Shown here: one piece after another, positions 46,847 through 56,925 of the stretch
How positions within the stretch are numbered: the first letter of the stretch is position 1
How the letters are laid out: every line of letters begins with the position of its first letter
Assembly: GCF_003072505.1 (NCBI RefSeq)
Contig: NZ_NTGB01000001.1
Span: 1,004,820-1,068,819 of the forward strand
Origin: Polynucleobacter rarus
GTDB lineage: Bacteria; Pseudomonadota; Gammaproteobacteria; Burkholderiales; Burkholderiaceae
Length of the DNA: 64,000 nt
Direction: 5' to 3'
Translations under genes and position numbers: made by a program
Notes under the pieces: generated by a model
What the model was told of the DNA's origin: nothing
Databases searched by the model: none
Seen by the model: only the letters and a program-made list of their open reading frames with translations

Positions 46847-48163
46847 CTAGTGTTTTTCCTCACCAATTAAATGCAAGGAATCGTATTCTTTTTGATTAGA
46901 TTTATGCCAATGAATGACCAATGCCATAGAAATAATGACAAAGCAGCCGAAACATAAGATAACCACTTGAACAGGAACGTTCAAAGAAATGAGCAATGAG
47001 TATATTCCTAACATGACTAATACTGATAAGTTCTCATTTAAATTTTGGACAGCAATCGAATGACCTGCAGACAAGAGAACATGGCCTCGATGTTGTAAAA
47101 GTGCATTCATCGGCACTACAAAGTAGCCAGACATCCAACCAATCGTAAACAAGAAAATATAAATAAAGAGCAAGTGTGCCGGAACATGAATAAAGGACAA
47201 ATGAATTACATAATCACCGAACTGATGCTTTTGAAAAGCAGCCAGTGTAATCACAAAAAATCCCATAATCACACCGTACTTCAAAACAACTAAAGAGTTC
47301 TTTAACGGTACTCTTGCTGCCGCCCAAATTGCGCCGCCAGCTACGCCAAGAGCAACTACTGCTTGTAATATGGCGCTTCTAGATAAATCCATTTCCAGGG
47401 CACTTTCAGCCCATTTAAGGATGATGAACTGAAGGGTAGCACCAATTCCCCAAAATAAAGTGGTGACAGCGAGAGAAATTTGACCTAGTCGATCTTTCCA
47501 TAAAACCTTAAAGCAATATGAAAAATGCAGAATTAATTTGATTGGATTTTTATTGATGTTTTCATAAACCACACCGGTATCAGGGATTTTTAAATTGATT
47601 AAGGCGGCAATGAAATAAAGAAACATAATGATGGTAATAGCCGCCTCAGGAGGGGTATCAATATGTGAGTCGAATACCGGTATGTCAATTGCTAAAAGAC
47701 TTGCGGCAACAGAAGGATTGATGAGGATACCACCAAGAACAGTGCCTAGAATAATAGATCCAACTGTCAGTCCCTCAATCCAACCATTGGCGGCAACCAA
47801 CTTTTCAGGGGGCAGTAACTCTGTTAATATGCCATATTTAGCTGGAGAGTATGCAGCTGCGCCAAATCCAACAATCGCGTAAGCTGCCAAAGGATGAACC
47901 CCAAAAAGCATTACTAAACAACCAAATAATTTGATAGCATTAGTCATTAGCATCACCTTGCCTTTTGGCCTCGAATCGGCAAAAGCTCCAACAAAAGCAG
48001 CCAAAAGAACATAAGATAGGACGAAGAACAACTTTAATAAAGGCGTCATCCAAGCTGGCGAGTCTAGCTGTAATAGAAGCGCGATAGCAGCGATTAAGAG
48101 AGCATTGTCAGCCAGTGAGGAAAAAAACTGTGCTGACATAATTGCGTAAAATCCAGGTTTCAT
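46847..48163 (-). CDS. lplT: LplT, lysophospholipid transporter (MFS)
   Basis: This 438-residue protein has about 12 transmembrane segments. It opens with FYAIMSAQFFSSLADNALLIAAIALL, typical of LplT, and contains the MFS loop GAFADSRPKGKVML and AAAYSPAKYGILTELLPPEKLVAANGWIEG. LplT flips lysophospholipids inward for reacylation. The acyltransferase partner Aas is not fused or adjacent. It is divergent from alr, a common arrangement in Burkholderiales. Confidence 0.93.
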   Translation of the reverse strand: MKPGFYAIMSAQFFSSLADNALLIAAIALLLQLDSPAWMTPLLKLFFVLSYVLLAAFVGAFADSRPKGKVMLMTNAIKLFGCLVMLFGVHPLAAYAIVGFGAAAYSPAKYGILTELLPPEKLVAANGWIEGLTVGSIILGTVLGGILINPSVAASLLAIDIPVFDSHIDTPPEAAITIIMFLYFIAALINLKIPDTGVVYENINKNPIKLILHFSYCFKVLWKDRLGQISLAVTTLFWGIGATLQFIILKWAESALEMDLSRSAILQAVVALGVAGGAIWAAARVPLKNSLVVLKYGVIMGFFVITLAAFQKHQFGDYVIHLSFIHVPAHLLFIYIFLFTIGWMSGYFVVPMNALLQHRGHVLLSAGHSIAVQNLNENLSVLVMLGIYSLLISLNVPVQVVILCFGCFVIISMALVIHWHKSNQKEYDSLHLIGEEKH

Positions 48164-48211
48164 TCGTACAATATTATTTATAAACTAATTTTCAATGATA
48201 AACGGAAGTTG

Positions 48212-49342
48212 ATGAATCGACCAATACTAGCAGCGATTGTTACACAGAATTTAAAAGATAACTTGAATATAGTGAAGAACATCACAAATCAACGATTTGT
48301 ATGGGCTGTTATCAAGGCTAATGCCTATGGGCATTCTATAAAATCTGCTATTGATGGGTTTTCCCAAGCAGATGGTCTTGCCTTGCTGGATCTTCAAGAT
48401 GTGCACGCACTCCGTGAAATGGGGTGGACCAAGAGAATTTTGCTACTTGAAGGCATTTTTTCTGCCCATGAAATACCACAAGTTATCGAACATGAATGTA
48501 ACCTTGTAGTGCATCAGTTTTTACAACTAGAATGGCTTGAACAATATCTTTCTAACTTGTCTTCGCTAGAGGCTGAAAACTTTAAATCCAAAGTAGAAAT
48601 TTGGTTAAAACTAAATTCTGGGATGAATCGACTAGGCTTTAAATCGGGCGAGTATGGCTTAGCATATAACCATTTAATTCATCTTGGTTTCAAAGTCCAT
48701 CACCTTACTCATTTTGCAAATGCTGATGAAGCTAACATTTTTCCAACAGTTGAAGATCAATGGGCAATTTTTGAACATACGACACAGTGGATGGATGGGT
48801 TTAAATCTGCAGCTAATTCTTCAGCAATTTTAAATTCCCCTCATGTTCATGCAGACTGGGTTAGGCCTGGAATTATGTTGTATGGCGCTTCTCCCACAGG
48901 AAAACATCAAGATATTGCTCATTTAGCTCTAAAACCTGGCATGATTTTAAGCTCGGAGATTATAGCTATTCAGGAAATCACAAAAGGGGATACCGTTGGT
49001 TATGGATCAAGGTTTGTTGCTAAACAAAACACAAGGGTCGGCATCGTAGCATGTGGATATGCCGATGGCTATCCAAGGCATGCCAAAGAGGGTACTCCTG
49101 TATGGGTCCATTTGCCAAGTCCTACTGATCATCAAAGCGGGGTCAAAGTGGGTTTAATTGGACGTGTATCCATGGATATGATCACGATTGATTTAACGAC
49201 CATTCCTCAAGCAAGCATTGGAACTAAAGTGGAACTTTGGGGTGCAAATAATCCTATCGATGATGTAGCAATGTTTAGCGATACGGTTGGCTATGAACTG
49301 ATGTGTGCCGTGACACAACGCGTGCCAATGAAGGTGCTGTAG
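48212..49342 (+). CDS. alr: Alanine racemase
   Basis: This PLP enzyme makes D-alanine for peptidoglycan. The 376-residue protein has the PLP lysine in VWAVIKANAYGHS (about residue 35), KLNSGMNRLGF, VRPGIMLYGASP and the second-subunit catalytic tyrosine in VGYGSRFVAK. GRVSMDMITIDLT closes the C-terminal barrel. The ATG at 48212 is preferred over an adjacent TTG because GGAAG precedes it. A hairpin overlaps the stop codon. Confidence 0.96.
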   Translation: MNRPILAAIVTQNLKDNLNIVKNITNQRFVWAVIKANAYGHSIKSAIDGFSQADGLALLDLQDVHALREMGWTKRILLLEGIFSAHEIPQVIEHECNLVVHQFLQLEWLEQYLSNLSSLEAENFKSKVEIWLKLNSGMNRLGFKSGEYGLAYNHLIHLGFKVHHLTHFANADEANIFPTVEDQWAIFEHTTQWMDGFKSAANSSAILNSPHVHADWVRPGIMLYGASPTGKHQDIAHLALKPGMILSSEIIAIQEITKGDTVGYGSRFVAKQNTRVGIVACGYADGYPRHAKEGTPVWVHLPSPTDHQSGVKVGLIGRVSMDMITIDLTTIPQASIGTKVELWGANNPIDDVAMFSDTVGYELMCAVTQRVPMKVL

Positions 49343-49365
49343 TGTTTTAAAGACTTCAGCACCTT
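49331..49365. terminator. Inverted repeat across the alr stop, possible bidirectional terminator
   Basis: AAGGTGCTG (49331-49339) and CAGCACCTT (49357-49365) pair perfectly over nine bases with a 17-base loop. The repeat spans the end of alr in the short convergent gap with bamD. There is no T tract, so the terminator role is moderate in confidence. Confidence 0.45.
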
Positions 49366-49370
49366 AGAGT

Positions 49371-50225
49371 TTATGGGGATTGAGTATTCCAAATCTGCCA
49401 CCAAGAGCCTTCTCTAGCTGTTACAGAGACACGTTTACCTGTTTTAAAAATATTACTATCAGGGAAATTGGTGTTAAAAACACGCATAGTATCTTCACTT
49501 AGATCTTTCATGCCGAGGGCGTCATAAGACTTCACCATTAAATATAAAGCTTCTTCAATCGCTGGTGCTCTGTCATATTCCTTAATCGCATTTTGAGCGC
49601 GGTTTATTGATGCGATGTAAGCACCTTTCCGAAAGTAAAAACGGGAAGCATTAACATCACTTTCTGCTAAGGAATTAACGATGTAACGCATCCGATCGAT
49701 TGCATCTGGCGTATATTTACTATTTGGGTAACGCGTACTGAGGATTTTAAATGCCTCATAAGCATCTTTTGACGCTTTAGGATCACGCTCACTTAAGTCC
49801 TGACCAGAGAATGAAGCAAAAAACCCTAAATTATCGTTAAATGTAATTAAACCTTTTAAGTAGTAGGCATAATCTATGTCAGCATGACCTGGATGTAATT
49901 GAATAAAACGATTAATGGAGACTAAAGCTAGTTCAATATCATTCTTTTTCCAATTACAGTAAGCTGTGTTCAATTGTGCTTGTTCTGCGGAAGGGCCAAA
50001 TGGATACCTTGATTCCAGTTTTTCATGATACTTGACACAATTGGCATAGTCTTTATCTGCCAAGGCTGTTTTCGCTTCATCCATTAATTTTTGTTGCGAC
50101 CAGCCTGAGGTAATATCGGCTTCAGAGCTTGCACATGAAGACAAAAATTGAGGAATACCTAAGGTAAAGATAAAAAACAAAGAAAATCTTACAAGGCGTT
50201 TTAAACTGAAAGATATAGAAGACAA
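49371..50225 (-). CDS. bamD: BamD, outer-membrane protein assembly factor (lipoprotein)
   Basis: This 284-residue lipoprotein has a signal peptide ending in the lipobox FLSSC, with the lipidated cysteine at about residue 31, and five TPR-like repeats. Recognisable parts are YHEKLESRYPFGPSAEQAQLN, INRFIQLHPGHADIDYAYYLKGL, FKILSTRYPNSKYTPDAIDRM and NRAQNAIKEYDRAPAIEEAL. BamD is the essential partner of BamA in β-barrel insertion. It is divergent from rluD, the usual arrangement in betaproteobacteria. Confidence 0.96.
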   Translation of the reverse strand: MSSISFSLKRLVRFSLFFIFTLGIPQFLSSCASSEADITSGWSQQKLMDEAKTALADKDYANCVKYHEKLESRYPFGPSAEQAQLNTAYCNWKKNDIELALVSINRFIQLHPGHADIDYAYYLKGLITFNDNLGFFASFSGQDLSERDPKASKDAYEAFKILSTRYPNSKYTPDAIDRMRYIVNSLAESDVNASRFYFRKGAYIASINRAQNAIKEYDRAPAIEEALYLMVKSYDALGMKDLSEDTMRVFNTNFPDSNIFKTGKRVSVTAREGSWWQIWNTQSP

Positions 50226-50273
50226 ATTAGTTCTCTTTTTTAATAAACTAGGTTGGGAAATACGACAATATTT

Positions 50274-51323
50274 ATGTCTAGTGAAGATTATATCGATGAA
50301 GTTGAGATAACGGAAGAAATCCCGTTAAGTAATGAAATAAGGGTCATAATTCCTTCACAATGGCGTGGTGATCGACTTGATAAGTCTTTGGCTGCTTGTA
50401 TGCCTCAGTATTCGAGAAGCAAATTACAAAGCTGGATTGAAGCAAAGCTCGTAAGGTATCTTGATGGTAAGTTTGCTCAAATCAAAGACCAAATTACGGG
50501 TGAACAGATTCTATTAGTAACGATTCCAGAAGATCCGCAAAATAAAGCTTTTGAGCCGGAAAATATTCCACTAGAAATCATTTATTCAGACGAATCAATT
50601 GCCCTGATTAATAAATCAGCAGGTATGGTAGTTCACCCTGCTGCTGGTAATTGGAGCGGGACTTTACTTAATGCTTTGTTATACCACTTCCCCGAATGTG
50701 ATCAAGTGCCAAGAGCGGGTATTGTGCATCGCTTAGATAAAGACACCTCGGGATTATTGGTCGTAGCTAAAAGCATCATTGCTCAAACAAACTTAGTTCG
50801 ACAACTCCAATCTAGAACTGTTTCAAGAAGATACTTAGCACTAGTCTGGGGTAAACCACCGATGAATAAAGTCATCAACGCACCGATAGGTCGCGACCCT
50901 AGGGATCGTCTCAAAATGGCAGTCACTGAAGCGCAAGGCGCAAAAGAGGCGATTACATCATTTAAAGTGCTGCAAACGGTACATTATGAAAACAAAGAGA
51001 TTAGTTTGATTGAATGTAAATTACAGACAGGAAGAACACATCAAATACGAGTGCATCTCCAACATCTTGGTTTTCCGCTATTAAATGATCCTATTTATCA
51101 ATTAAGAGCACCCCTACAATTACAAAAAGTCTTAATGGACACCTATGGTACAGATCAACAAAATGTAATACCTGGACAAATGCTTCATGCGACGCAACTT
51201 GGCTTAACGCATCCTGAAAGTGGCCAAGAAGTAAAATGGTCCTGTCCACCCCCTATACTTTTTTTAAAATTGATGGGATATCTTGGCATTCAGGAGCAGG
51301 CATGGCAGCATCTTTTGGTTTGA
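50274..51323 (+). CDS. rluD: RluD, 23S rRNA pseudouridine synthase
   Basis: RluD makes pseudouridines in helix 69 of 23S rRNA. The protein of about 349 residues has an S4 RNA-binding domain (WRGDRLDKSLAACMPQYSRSKLQSW) and the catalytic domain with the active aspartate in GIVHRLDKDTSGLLVVAKS. CKLQTGRTHQIRVHLQHLGFPLLNDP follows. The start is uncertain: the ATG at 50274 is used here, and a TTG at 50253 in frame would add seven residues; neither has a good ribosome site. It overlaps pgeF by 22 bases. Confidence 0.94.
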   Translation: MSSEDYIDEVEITEEIPLSNEIRVIIPSQWRGDRLDKSLAACMPQYSRSKLQSWIEAKLVRYLDGKFAQIKDQITGEQILLVTIPEDPQNKAFEPENIPLEIIYSDESIALINKSAGMVVHPAAGNWSGTLLNALLYHFPECDQVPRAGIVHRLDKDTSGLLVVAKSIIAQTNLVRQLQSRTVSRRYLALVWGKPPMNKVINAPIGRDPRDRLKMAVTEAQGAKEAITSFKVLQTVHYENKEISLIECKLQTGRTHQIRVHLQHLGFPLLNDPIYQLRAPLQLQKVLMDTYGTDQQNVIPGQMLHATQLGLTHPESGQEVKWSCPPPILFLKLMGYLGIQEQAWQHLLV

Positions 51324-52138
51324 ATTTACAAACGGGACTTGAGAATTGCCAAGTTCATGTCCCAAAGTGGGATATCCCAAAGCATGTCAAAGCGCTCGTG
51401 ACAACCAGACAAGGGGGGCAAAGTCATCATCCTTACAATCATTGGAACTTGGCTTTACATGTTGACGATGAGGTCAATACCGTAACTCAGAATCGTCAAT
51501 TACTAAGTAATCAAATCGGTAAAGAGGCTTTTTTCTTAAATCAAGTCCACGGTACGGATGTATTTTCATTAACCCCCTCAACATTTACCACCCCAAACGA
51601 TTCTTCATTAATAACCCCTACTGTGGATGGGGTCATTACCAGTTTAGATTCCCACTTTTTGGCCATCCTGACAGCGGATTGTTTACCCATCTTACTGTGC
51701 GATGCCAAAGGGGATTTAATTGCTGCTTGTCATGCTGGGTGGCGAGGGCTAGCAAATGGGGTCATTGATAAGACCATTCAGGCAATGGTGAACTGGATGC
51801 AACCCGATTCCGCTAAGAAATTTATTGAAGGGCTGCACGTTTATATTGGACCCGCTATTAGTCAGTTCAACTATGAGGTGGGGGAGGAAGTAAGAGATCC
51901 ATTTAGTAGAGATTCTCGGTTTCGGGTCGATTTACTGAATTCCCTCTTTACCACAGGTCAAAAAACCAATAAATACTATGCGGATCTTTTTGGCATAGCT
52001 ACTGCAAAATTGAACCAGATTGGTATCTATCAAGTGCATACCGAAAAATTATGTTCATATAATCAATCTGAATATTTTTACTCATACCGAAGAGAAACAA
52101 TAACCGGGCGCTTCGCTAGTTGCATCTGGATGGAATAG
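51302..52138 (+). CDS. pgeF: PgeF/YfiH-type laccase-domain protein (purine nucleoside phosphorylase / peptidoglycan editing factor)
   Basis: This protein of 278 residues has the YfiH fold: VTTRQGGQSHHPYNHWNLALHVDD, FLNQVHGTDVF, and the zinc and catalytic core ADCLPILLCDAKGDLIAACHAGWRGLANGVI. GPAISQFNYEVGEEV and the C-terminal YRRETITGRFASCIWM complete the fold. Members cleave purine nucleosides or edit peptidoglycan precursors. I choose the ATG at 51302 because AGGAG lies five bases upstream, inside rluD; the longer frame to 51236 is only shadow. It is coupled to rluD by overlap. Confidence 0.93.
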   Translation: MAASFGLNLQTGLENCQVHVPKWDIPKHVKALVTTRQGGQSHHPYNHWNLALHVDDEVNTVTQNRQLLSNQIGKEAFFLNQVHGTDVFSLTPSTFTTPNDSSLITPTVDGVITSLDSHFLAILTADCLPILLCDAKGDLIAACHAGWRGLANGVIDKTIQAMVNWMQPDSAKKFIEGLHVYIGPAISQFNYEVGEEVRDPFSRDSRFRVDLLNSLFTTGQKTNKYYADLFGIATAKLNQIGIYQVHTEKLCSYNQSEYFYSYRRETITGRFASCIWME

Positions 52139-52227
52139 GTTTCATGGTTTTTTGTTGCTTCTAAGGGTATAACCCCATGACCTTTTTGACTTTTAAAGAT
52201 TAAATTGGTAGCCTTAAGGATTAATTT

Positions 52228-53880
52228 ATGGAGAAAAATTTGTCAAACCAAGGATTTGTTATGCCGCCAAATTGGTCGATACCTCGTTTATCACCAACAG
52301 ATATGACATTAATCCCTCCAGAGCGTTTAGCCGCCATTGAAAAAAAATATTTGGCTGATATGTTGATGGTATGGAGTGGCAAAAAGCCAGAGATAGAAGT
52401 AGATAACCGGTTTAAATCGAATATCTGGAATGAGGGTTGGTCTGAAATTGTTTATCAAACCTATTTGGTCAATGCCCAACATCTAAAGTCTCTCGCAAAT
52501 GCGGTTGAGGCTGAGCCTAAAGTAAAAAATAAGATTATTTTTGCAACCGAGCAATTAGTCTCCACGCTGGCACCTAGTAATTTTTTAGCAACGAATCCTG
52601 AAGCAATTAATGAGTTAATTGCTACTCGTGGTCAGTCCTTGACGAATGGCCTAACGCATTTATTAGCAGATATGCAGCAGGGTAAAATCTCCCAAACTAC
52701 TTCCGATACTTTTGAGGTGGGAGTGAATTTAGCAACTACTGAAGGTAGTGTTGTATTTCAAAATGAACTATTTCAGTTAATTCAATACAAACCTTTAACA
52801 GCAACGGTTTTTGAAAAGCCAATCTTAATGGTGCCTCCCTGCATCAATAAATTTTATATTCTCGATTTAAAGCCCGAGTCTTCAATGGTGCGTTTTTTGC
52901 TGGAAGAAGGATTCACTGTTTTCATGATTTCTTGGAAAAATGCTGATGAATCGATGAGTCACGTAACTTGGGATGATTACGTGGCAACTGGTGTAATCAA
53001 GGCAATGCAAGTTTGCATTGAGATTTCGAAGGTTCCTCAGATTAACGTTTTAGGTTTTTGCGTTGGCGGCACAATTTTGGCCAGTGCACTTGCTGTGTTA
53101 GCCAATCAAGGAATTCACCCTGCAGCAAGTTTGATATTACTAACGTCATTCTTAGATTTTTCAGATACCGGTGTTTTAGATGTTTTTATCGATGAAACCA
53201 TGGTGGATATGAGAGAAAAAACCATTGGTGGTAAAACGGGTAACTTTGGACTACTGAGTGGTGTTGAACTTGCAAATACCTTCTCCTTTTTGCGTCCTAA
53301 TGAATTAGTTTGGAATTATGTTGTTAGTAATTATCTTTTAGGAAAAACACCACCCACTTTTGATTTGCTGTATTGGAATAGTGATTCAACTAACTTGCCC
53401 GGTCCAATGTTTTCTTGGTATCTAAGGCACATGTACCTCAACAATGAGTTAAAGGATTCAGGGAAACTTTTGATTTGTAATCAACCAGTTGACTTATCTA
53501 AAATCAACTGTCCTAGTTATATTTACGCCTCTAAAGAAGATCACATTGTCCCTTGGAAATCAGCTTTTACCAGTACTCAAATCCTGAAAGGGAAAAATAG
53601 ATTTGTACTAGGTGCCTCGGGACATATCGCTGGAGTGATTAATCCATTAAAGAAAAATAAACGGAATTATTGGGTTAATCACATAAAAACCAAGAACCCT
53701 GATACTTGGTTCAATGGTGCGAAGTCAATTGAGGGAAGTTGGTGGGGTGATTTCAGAGATTGGCTCGCTACCCAAAGTGGTAAACAGATTAAAGCTCCAA
53801 ATAAATTAGGGAACTCTAACTTTAAAGTAATAGAGCCAGCCCCTGGATCATTTGTCAAAGAAAAAGCTAGCAAGATTTAA
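52228..53880 (+). CDS. phaC: PhaC, class I polyhydroxyalkanoate synthase
   Basis: PhaC polymerises 3-hydroxyacyl-CoA into polyester granules. The 550-residue protein has the lipase-like box GFCVGGT with catalytic Cys278. The aspartate is in YASKEDHIVPWKS and the histidine in LGASGHIAGVINP. VPPCINKFYILDLKPESS and FTVFMISWKNADESM are class I signatures. It is followed by phaB after 21 bases. No phasin is nearby, and phaA is replaced by a BktB-like thiolase 3 kb downstream. Confidence 0.96.
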   Translation: MEKNLSNQGFVMPPNWSIPRLSPTDMTLIPPERLAAIEKKYLADMLMVWSGKKPEIEVDNRFKSNIWNEGWSEIVYQTYLVNAQHLKSLANAVEAEPKVKNKIIFATEQLVSTLAPSNFLATNPEAINELIATRGQSLTNGLTHLLADMQQGKISQTTSDTFEVGVNLATTEGSVVFQNELFQLIQYKPLTATVFEKPILMVPPCINKFYILDLKPESSMVRFLLEEGFTVFMISWKNADESMSHVTWDDYVATGVIKAMQVCIEISKVPQINVLGFCVGGTILASALAVLANQGIHPAASLILLTSFLDFSDTGVLDVFIDETMVDMREKTIGGKTGNFGLLSGVELANTFSFLRPNELVWNYVVSNYLLGKTPPTFDLLYWNSDSTNLPGPMFSWYLRHMYLNNELKDSGKLLICNQPVDLSKINCPSYIYASKEDHIVPWKSAFTSTQILKGKNRFVLGASGHIAGVINPLKKNKRNYWVNHIKTKNPDTWFNGAKSIEGSWWGDFRDWLATQSGKQIKAPNKLGNSNFKVIEPAPGSFVKEKASKI

Positions 53881-53901
53881 ATTTAAAACGGGAGAAATAA
53901 A

Positions 53902-54642
53902 ATGTCTAAAAAAATTGCTTATGTAACTGGTGGTATGGGTGGAATTGGAACTTCAATCTGTCAAAGACTTCATCAAGACGGTTTTATTGTGGTTGCTGGG
54001 TGTGGTCCAAACTCACCTAGAAAAGATCGTTGGTTAGCTGAACAAAAAGCTCTAGGTTTTGATTTTCATGCTTCCGAAGGCAATGTCGGTGATTGGAATA
54101 GTACGGTCCAAGCTTTCAATAAAGTAAAAGCAGAGATTGGTCAAGTCGATGTGTTGGTGAACAACGCTGGTATTACTAGAGATACTGTTTTTAGAAAAAT
54201 GACTCCTGAAGATTGGCGTGCAGTGATTGATACCAATTTGAATTCTTTATTTAATGTGACCAAACAAGTGATTGACGGTATGGTCGAAAAAGGGTGGGGG
54301 CGAGTCATTAATATCTCCTCTGTAAATGGCCAGAAAGGCCAATTTGGACAAACTAACTACTCAACTGCAAAAGCTGGATTGAGAGGTTTTACTATGGCGC
54401 TTGCTCAAGAGGTTGCAACTAAAGGAGTAACCATTAATACGGTTTCACCTGGTTATATTGGAACTGACATGGTTAAAGCGATTCGTGAGGATGTTCTTAA
54501 TAAAATTATCGAAACGATTCCAGTAAAACGCTTGGGAACTCCCAATGAAATTGCATCGATCGTAGCTTGGTTAGCCTCAAATGAGTCTGGTTTTTCAACC
54601 GGTGCAGACTTCTCATTAAATGGTGGTTTACATATGGGTTAA
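53902..54642 (+). CDS. phaB: PhaB, acetoacetyl-CoA reductase
   Basis: This 246-residue short-chain dehydrogenase reduces acetoacetyl-CoA (and 3-ketovaleryl-CoA) with NADPH to the (R)-3-hydroxyacyl-CoA used by PhaC. It has AYVTGGMGGIGTSIC, VLVNNAGITRDTVFRKM, the catalytic serine in INISSVNGQKGQFGQ and the YSTAKAG tyrosine/lysine pair. GGGAG-like bases precede the ATG. It is the second gene of phaCB. Confidence 0.96.
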   Translation: MSKKIAYVTGGMGGIGTSICQRLHQDGFIVVAGCGPNSPRKDRWLAEQKALGFDFHASEGNVGDWNSTVQAFNKVKAEIGQVDVLVNNAGITRDTVFRKMTPEDWRAVIDTNLNSLFNVTKQVIDGMVEKGWGRVINISSVNGQKGQFGQTNYSTAKAGLRGFTMALAQEVATKGVTINTVSPGYIGTDMVKAIREDVLNKIIETIPVKRLGTPNEIASIVAWLASNESGFSTGADFSLNGGLHMG

Positions 54643-54724
54643 CTACACGGGCGCTGAATTTGATGGAAGAGTGCCCGCATTGAACCACTAAATTGATACA
54701 TTTTAAGTAATATCTACTATGATA

Positions 54725-54755
54725 GTAAGGAATATGCTTTCAGCATGTTCCTTAC
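54725..54755 (+). promoter_or_regulatory. Long hairpin directly upstream of phaR
   Basis: Arms at 54725-54738 (GTAAGGAATATGCT) and 54742-54755 (AGCATGTTCCTTAC) pair over 14 bases with one G-U. The hairpin ends nine bases before the phaR ATG, where a ribosome site would normally lie, and is followed by TTATTTATT. It may terminate phaCB, control phaR translation, or both. Confidence 0.6.
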
Positions 54756-54764
54756 TTATTTATT

Positions 54765-55457
54765 ATGGCTACCACTAAAAAAACAAATTCGATTTCAGAA
54801 AAACCCAGCGTTAAGAAACCTGCCGTAAAAAAAACCACGAGTTCAGAAACTTTTCGAGTCAAAAAGTCCGTTAAAGCAGTTACTCCGCCGAATCTTGATA
54901 GTGAACCATTCGTTCCGAGCCATTCTGAGACTCCTTCTAGCTCAACACAATCCAAATCCAGAATTATTAAAAAATATCCTAACCGTCGTCTCTACGATAC
55001 GCTTCATAGTACGTATGTAACGCTGTTTGATATTAAAGGTTTAGTCATGTCGAATATTCCGTTTCATGTGGTAGATGCAAAAACGGGAGAAGACTTAACT
55101 AGAAGTATCTTGATGCAAATTATCTTAGAAGAGGAGTCTGGGGGACAGCCCATTCTTTCTAAACAAAGTTTACTCAAGATGATCCGTTTTTATGGTAATT
55201 CCTTACAGGGGATGATGTCGCCATTTTTAGAGCAAAATCTCAATCAATTTATTGAGTTGCAAAATCAATATGTTGCTCACTGTCAAAAAGTGGGTGGCTT
55301 AGTCAGCCCAGAAACTTGGGTCAGTTTTGTGAATAAGCAAAATACGGTGGAATTTACCCATCCAATGAGTTTTCTATTTGAAACGGGTTCAAAAATACTC
55401 GAACAGATACAGTCCCAGTCATCTGGAGTAATAAATTCCTTTCCATTTAAAAAATAA
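54765..55457 (+). CDS. phaR: PhaR, polyhydroxyalkanoate synthesis repressor
   Basis: PhaR represses phasin genes (and its own) and is released by binding nascent PHA granules. Residues 66-125 form the conserved DNA-binding domain, with [27 protein letters not shown] and [20 protein letters not shown]. The C-terminal half holds the PHA-binding part with [15 protein letters not shown]. An unusual 65-residue N-terminal tail is rich in Lys, Thr, Ser and Pro. No ribosome site is seen; a hairpin lies directly upstream. Confidence 0.94.
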   Translation: MATTKKTNSISEKPSVKKPAVKKTTSSETFRVKKSVKAVTPPNLDSEPFVPSHSETPSSSTQSKSRIIKKYPNRRLYDTLHSTYVTLFDIKGLVMSNIPFHVVDAKTGEDLTRSILMQIILEEESGGQPILSKQSLLKMIRFYGNSLQGMMSPFLEQNLNQFIELQNQYVAHCQKVGGLVSPETWVSFVNKQNTVEFTHPMSFLFETGSKILEQIQSQSSGVINSFPFKK

Positions 55458-55498
55458 AACTAAAATGGAGCATTGTTCTATTTTCAAAAAGGAATCCC

Positions 55499-56857
55499 TT
55501 GTCTAAAGTCGGTTTTGTTTCGCTTGGTTGTCCCAAAGCTTTGGTTGATTCAGAGTCTATTTTGACGCGCCTGAGTGCTGAGGGATATGAAATTTCTAAA
55601 AATTACGAAGATGCTGAGTTAGTCATTGTTAATACCTGCGGATTTATTGATTCTGCAGTGCAAGAAAGTTTAGACGCAATTGGTGAGGCGCTCTCTGAGA
55701 ACGGTCGCGTAATTGTGACGGGATGTCTTGGTGCCAAAAGTGAGCAAAATGGTGAGAATATGGTTCTCAAACACCATCCCAAGGTACTGGCAGTGACCGG
55801 TCCTCATGCCACTAATGAAGTTTTAGATGCAGTTCATTTGAACTTGCCCAAACCACATGATCCATTTGTCGATTTAATCCCTCCAATTGGTATCAAGCTA
55901 ACGCCAAAGCATTACGCTTACTTAAAAATTTCTGAGGGTTGTAATCATTCTTGTACGTTTTGTATCATCCCCCAAATGCGTGGTGATTTAGTCTCAAGGC
56001 CTATTGCAGATGTTCTCAAAGAGGCTGAACAACTATTTCAATCTGGTGTGAAAGAACTGTTGGTGGTGTCACAGGATACCAGTGCTTATGGAGTTGATAT
56101 TCAGTATCGGACAGGCTTTTGGAATGGCCGCCCCATCAAAACACGCTTATTTGAGCTAGCCAACGAATTGAAGATTTTAGCTCGGCAATTCGATGCCTGG
56201 GTTCGATTACATTATGTCTATCCTTACCCATCTGTAGATGAAATCATTCCTTTAATGAGTGATTTTTTTGAACATGGTAATGGATTATTACCTTATTTAG
56301 ATATTCCATTACAGCATGCTCACCCAGATACTTTGAAGCGGATGAAACGTCCTGCTGGTGGCGAAAAAGCCTTGCATCGGATTGAAAAATGGCGCTCTGA
56401 TTGTCCAGATATCGTCATTCGGAGTACCTTTATTGCTGGTTTTCCTGGAGAAACAGAAGAAGAGTTTGAATATTTATTAGATTTTATCCAGACTGCTAAA
56501 TTGGATAGAGTGGGTTGCTTTGCCTATTCTCCAGTTGAAGGAGCAACGGCTAATCAGCTTGAAGGTGCCCTTGAACAAACGATCCGTGAAGATCGTCAGC
56601 AACGCTTTATGGCAATTGCTGAGCGGGTTTCGGTTGATAAATTAGAGCAACGGATTGGACAAAAAACACGAGTGCTTGTGGATAGCCAAAACACCCAAGG
56701 CGGTGTTGCAAGGTCTTACGCAGATGCTCCAGAGATTGATGGAGTAATTTTTGTCGCTCCAGCCCAAAAGATTTCTAAGAAATATCGTATGGGTGAGTTT
56801 GTAAAGGTAAATATTTCAGATGTAAGTGGACATGATTTATTAGCGAATGTTTCTTAA
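55499..56857 (+). CDS. rimO: RimO, ribosomal protein S12 methylthiotransferase
   Basis: RimO is a radical-SAM enzyme that adds a methylthio group to an aspartate of ribosomal protein S12. The 452-residue protein has the N-terminal UPF0004 domain ([32 protein letters not shown]) carrying one cluster. The radical-[14 protein letters not shown] carries the second, and a C-terminal TRAM domain follows. The start is TTG at 55499 with AAAGGA about six bases upstream; no ATG is available at the right place. Confidence 0.96.
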   Translation: MSKVGFVSLGCPKALVDSESILTRLSAEGYEISKNYEDAELVIVNTCGFIDSAVQESLDAIGEALSENGRVIVTGCLGAKSEQNGENMVLKHHPKVLAVTGPHATNEVLDAVHLNLPKPHDPFVDLIPPIGIKLTPKHYAYLKISEGCNHSCTFCIIPQMRGDLVSRPIADVLKEAEQLFQSGVKELLVVSQDTSAYGVDIQYRTGFWNGRPIKTRLFELANELKILARQFDAWVRLHYVYPYPSVDEIIPLMSDFFEHGNGLLPYLDIPLQHAHPDTLKRMKRPAGGEKALHRIEKWRSDCPDIVIRSTFIAGFPGETEEEFEYLLDFIQTAKLDRVGCFAYSPVEGATANQLEGALEQTIREDRQQRFMAIAERVSVDKLEQRIGQKTRVLVDSQNTQGGVARSYADAPEIDGVIFVAPAQKISKKYRMGEFVKVNISDVSGHDLLANVS

Positions 56858-56925
56858 ATAGAAATGTCCGCAATACACTATTGATTTTGTATTTCAGTAA
56901 TTAATATTTCTAACAAGGGGGATTT

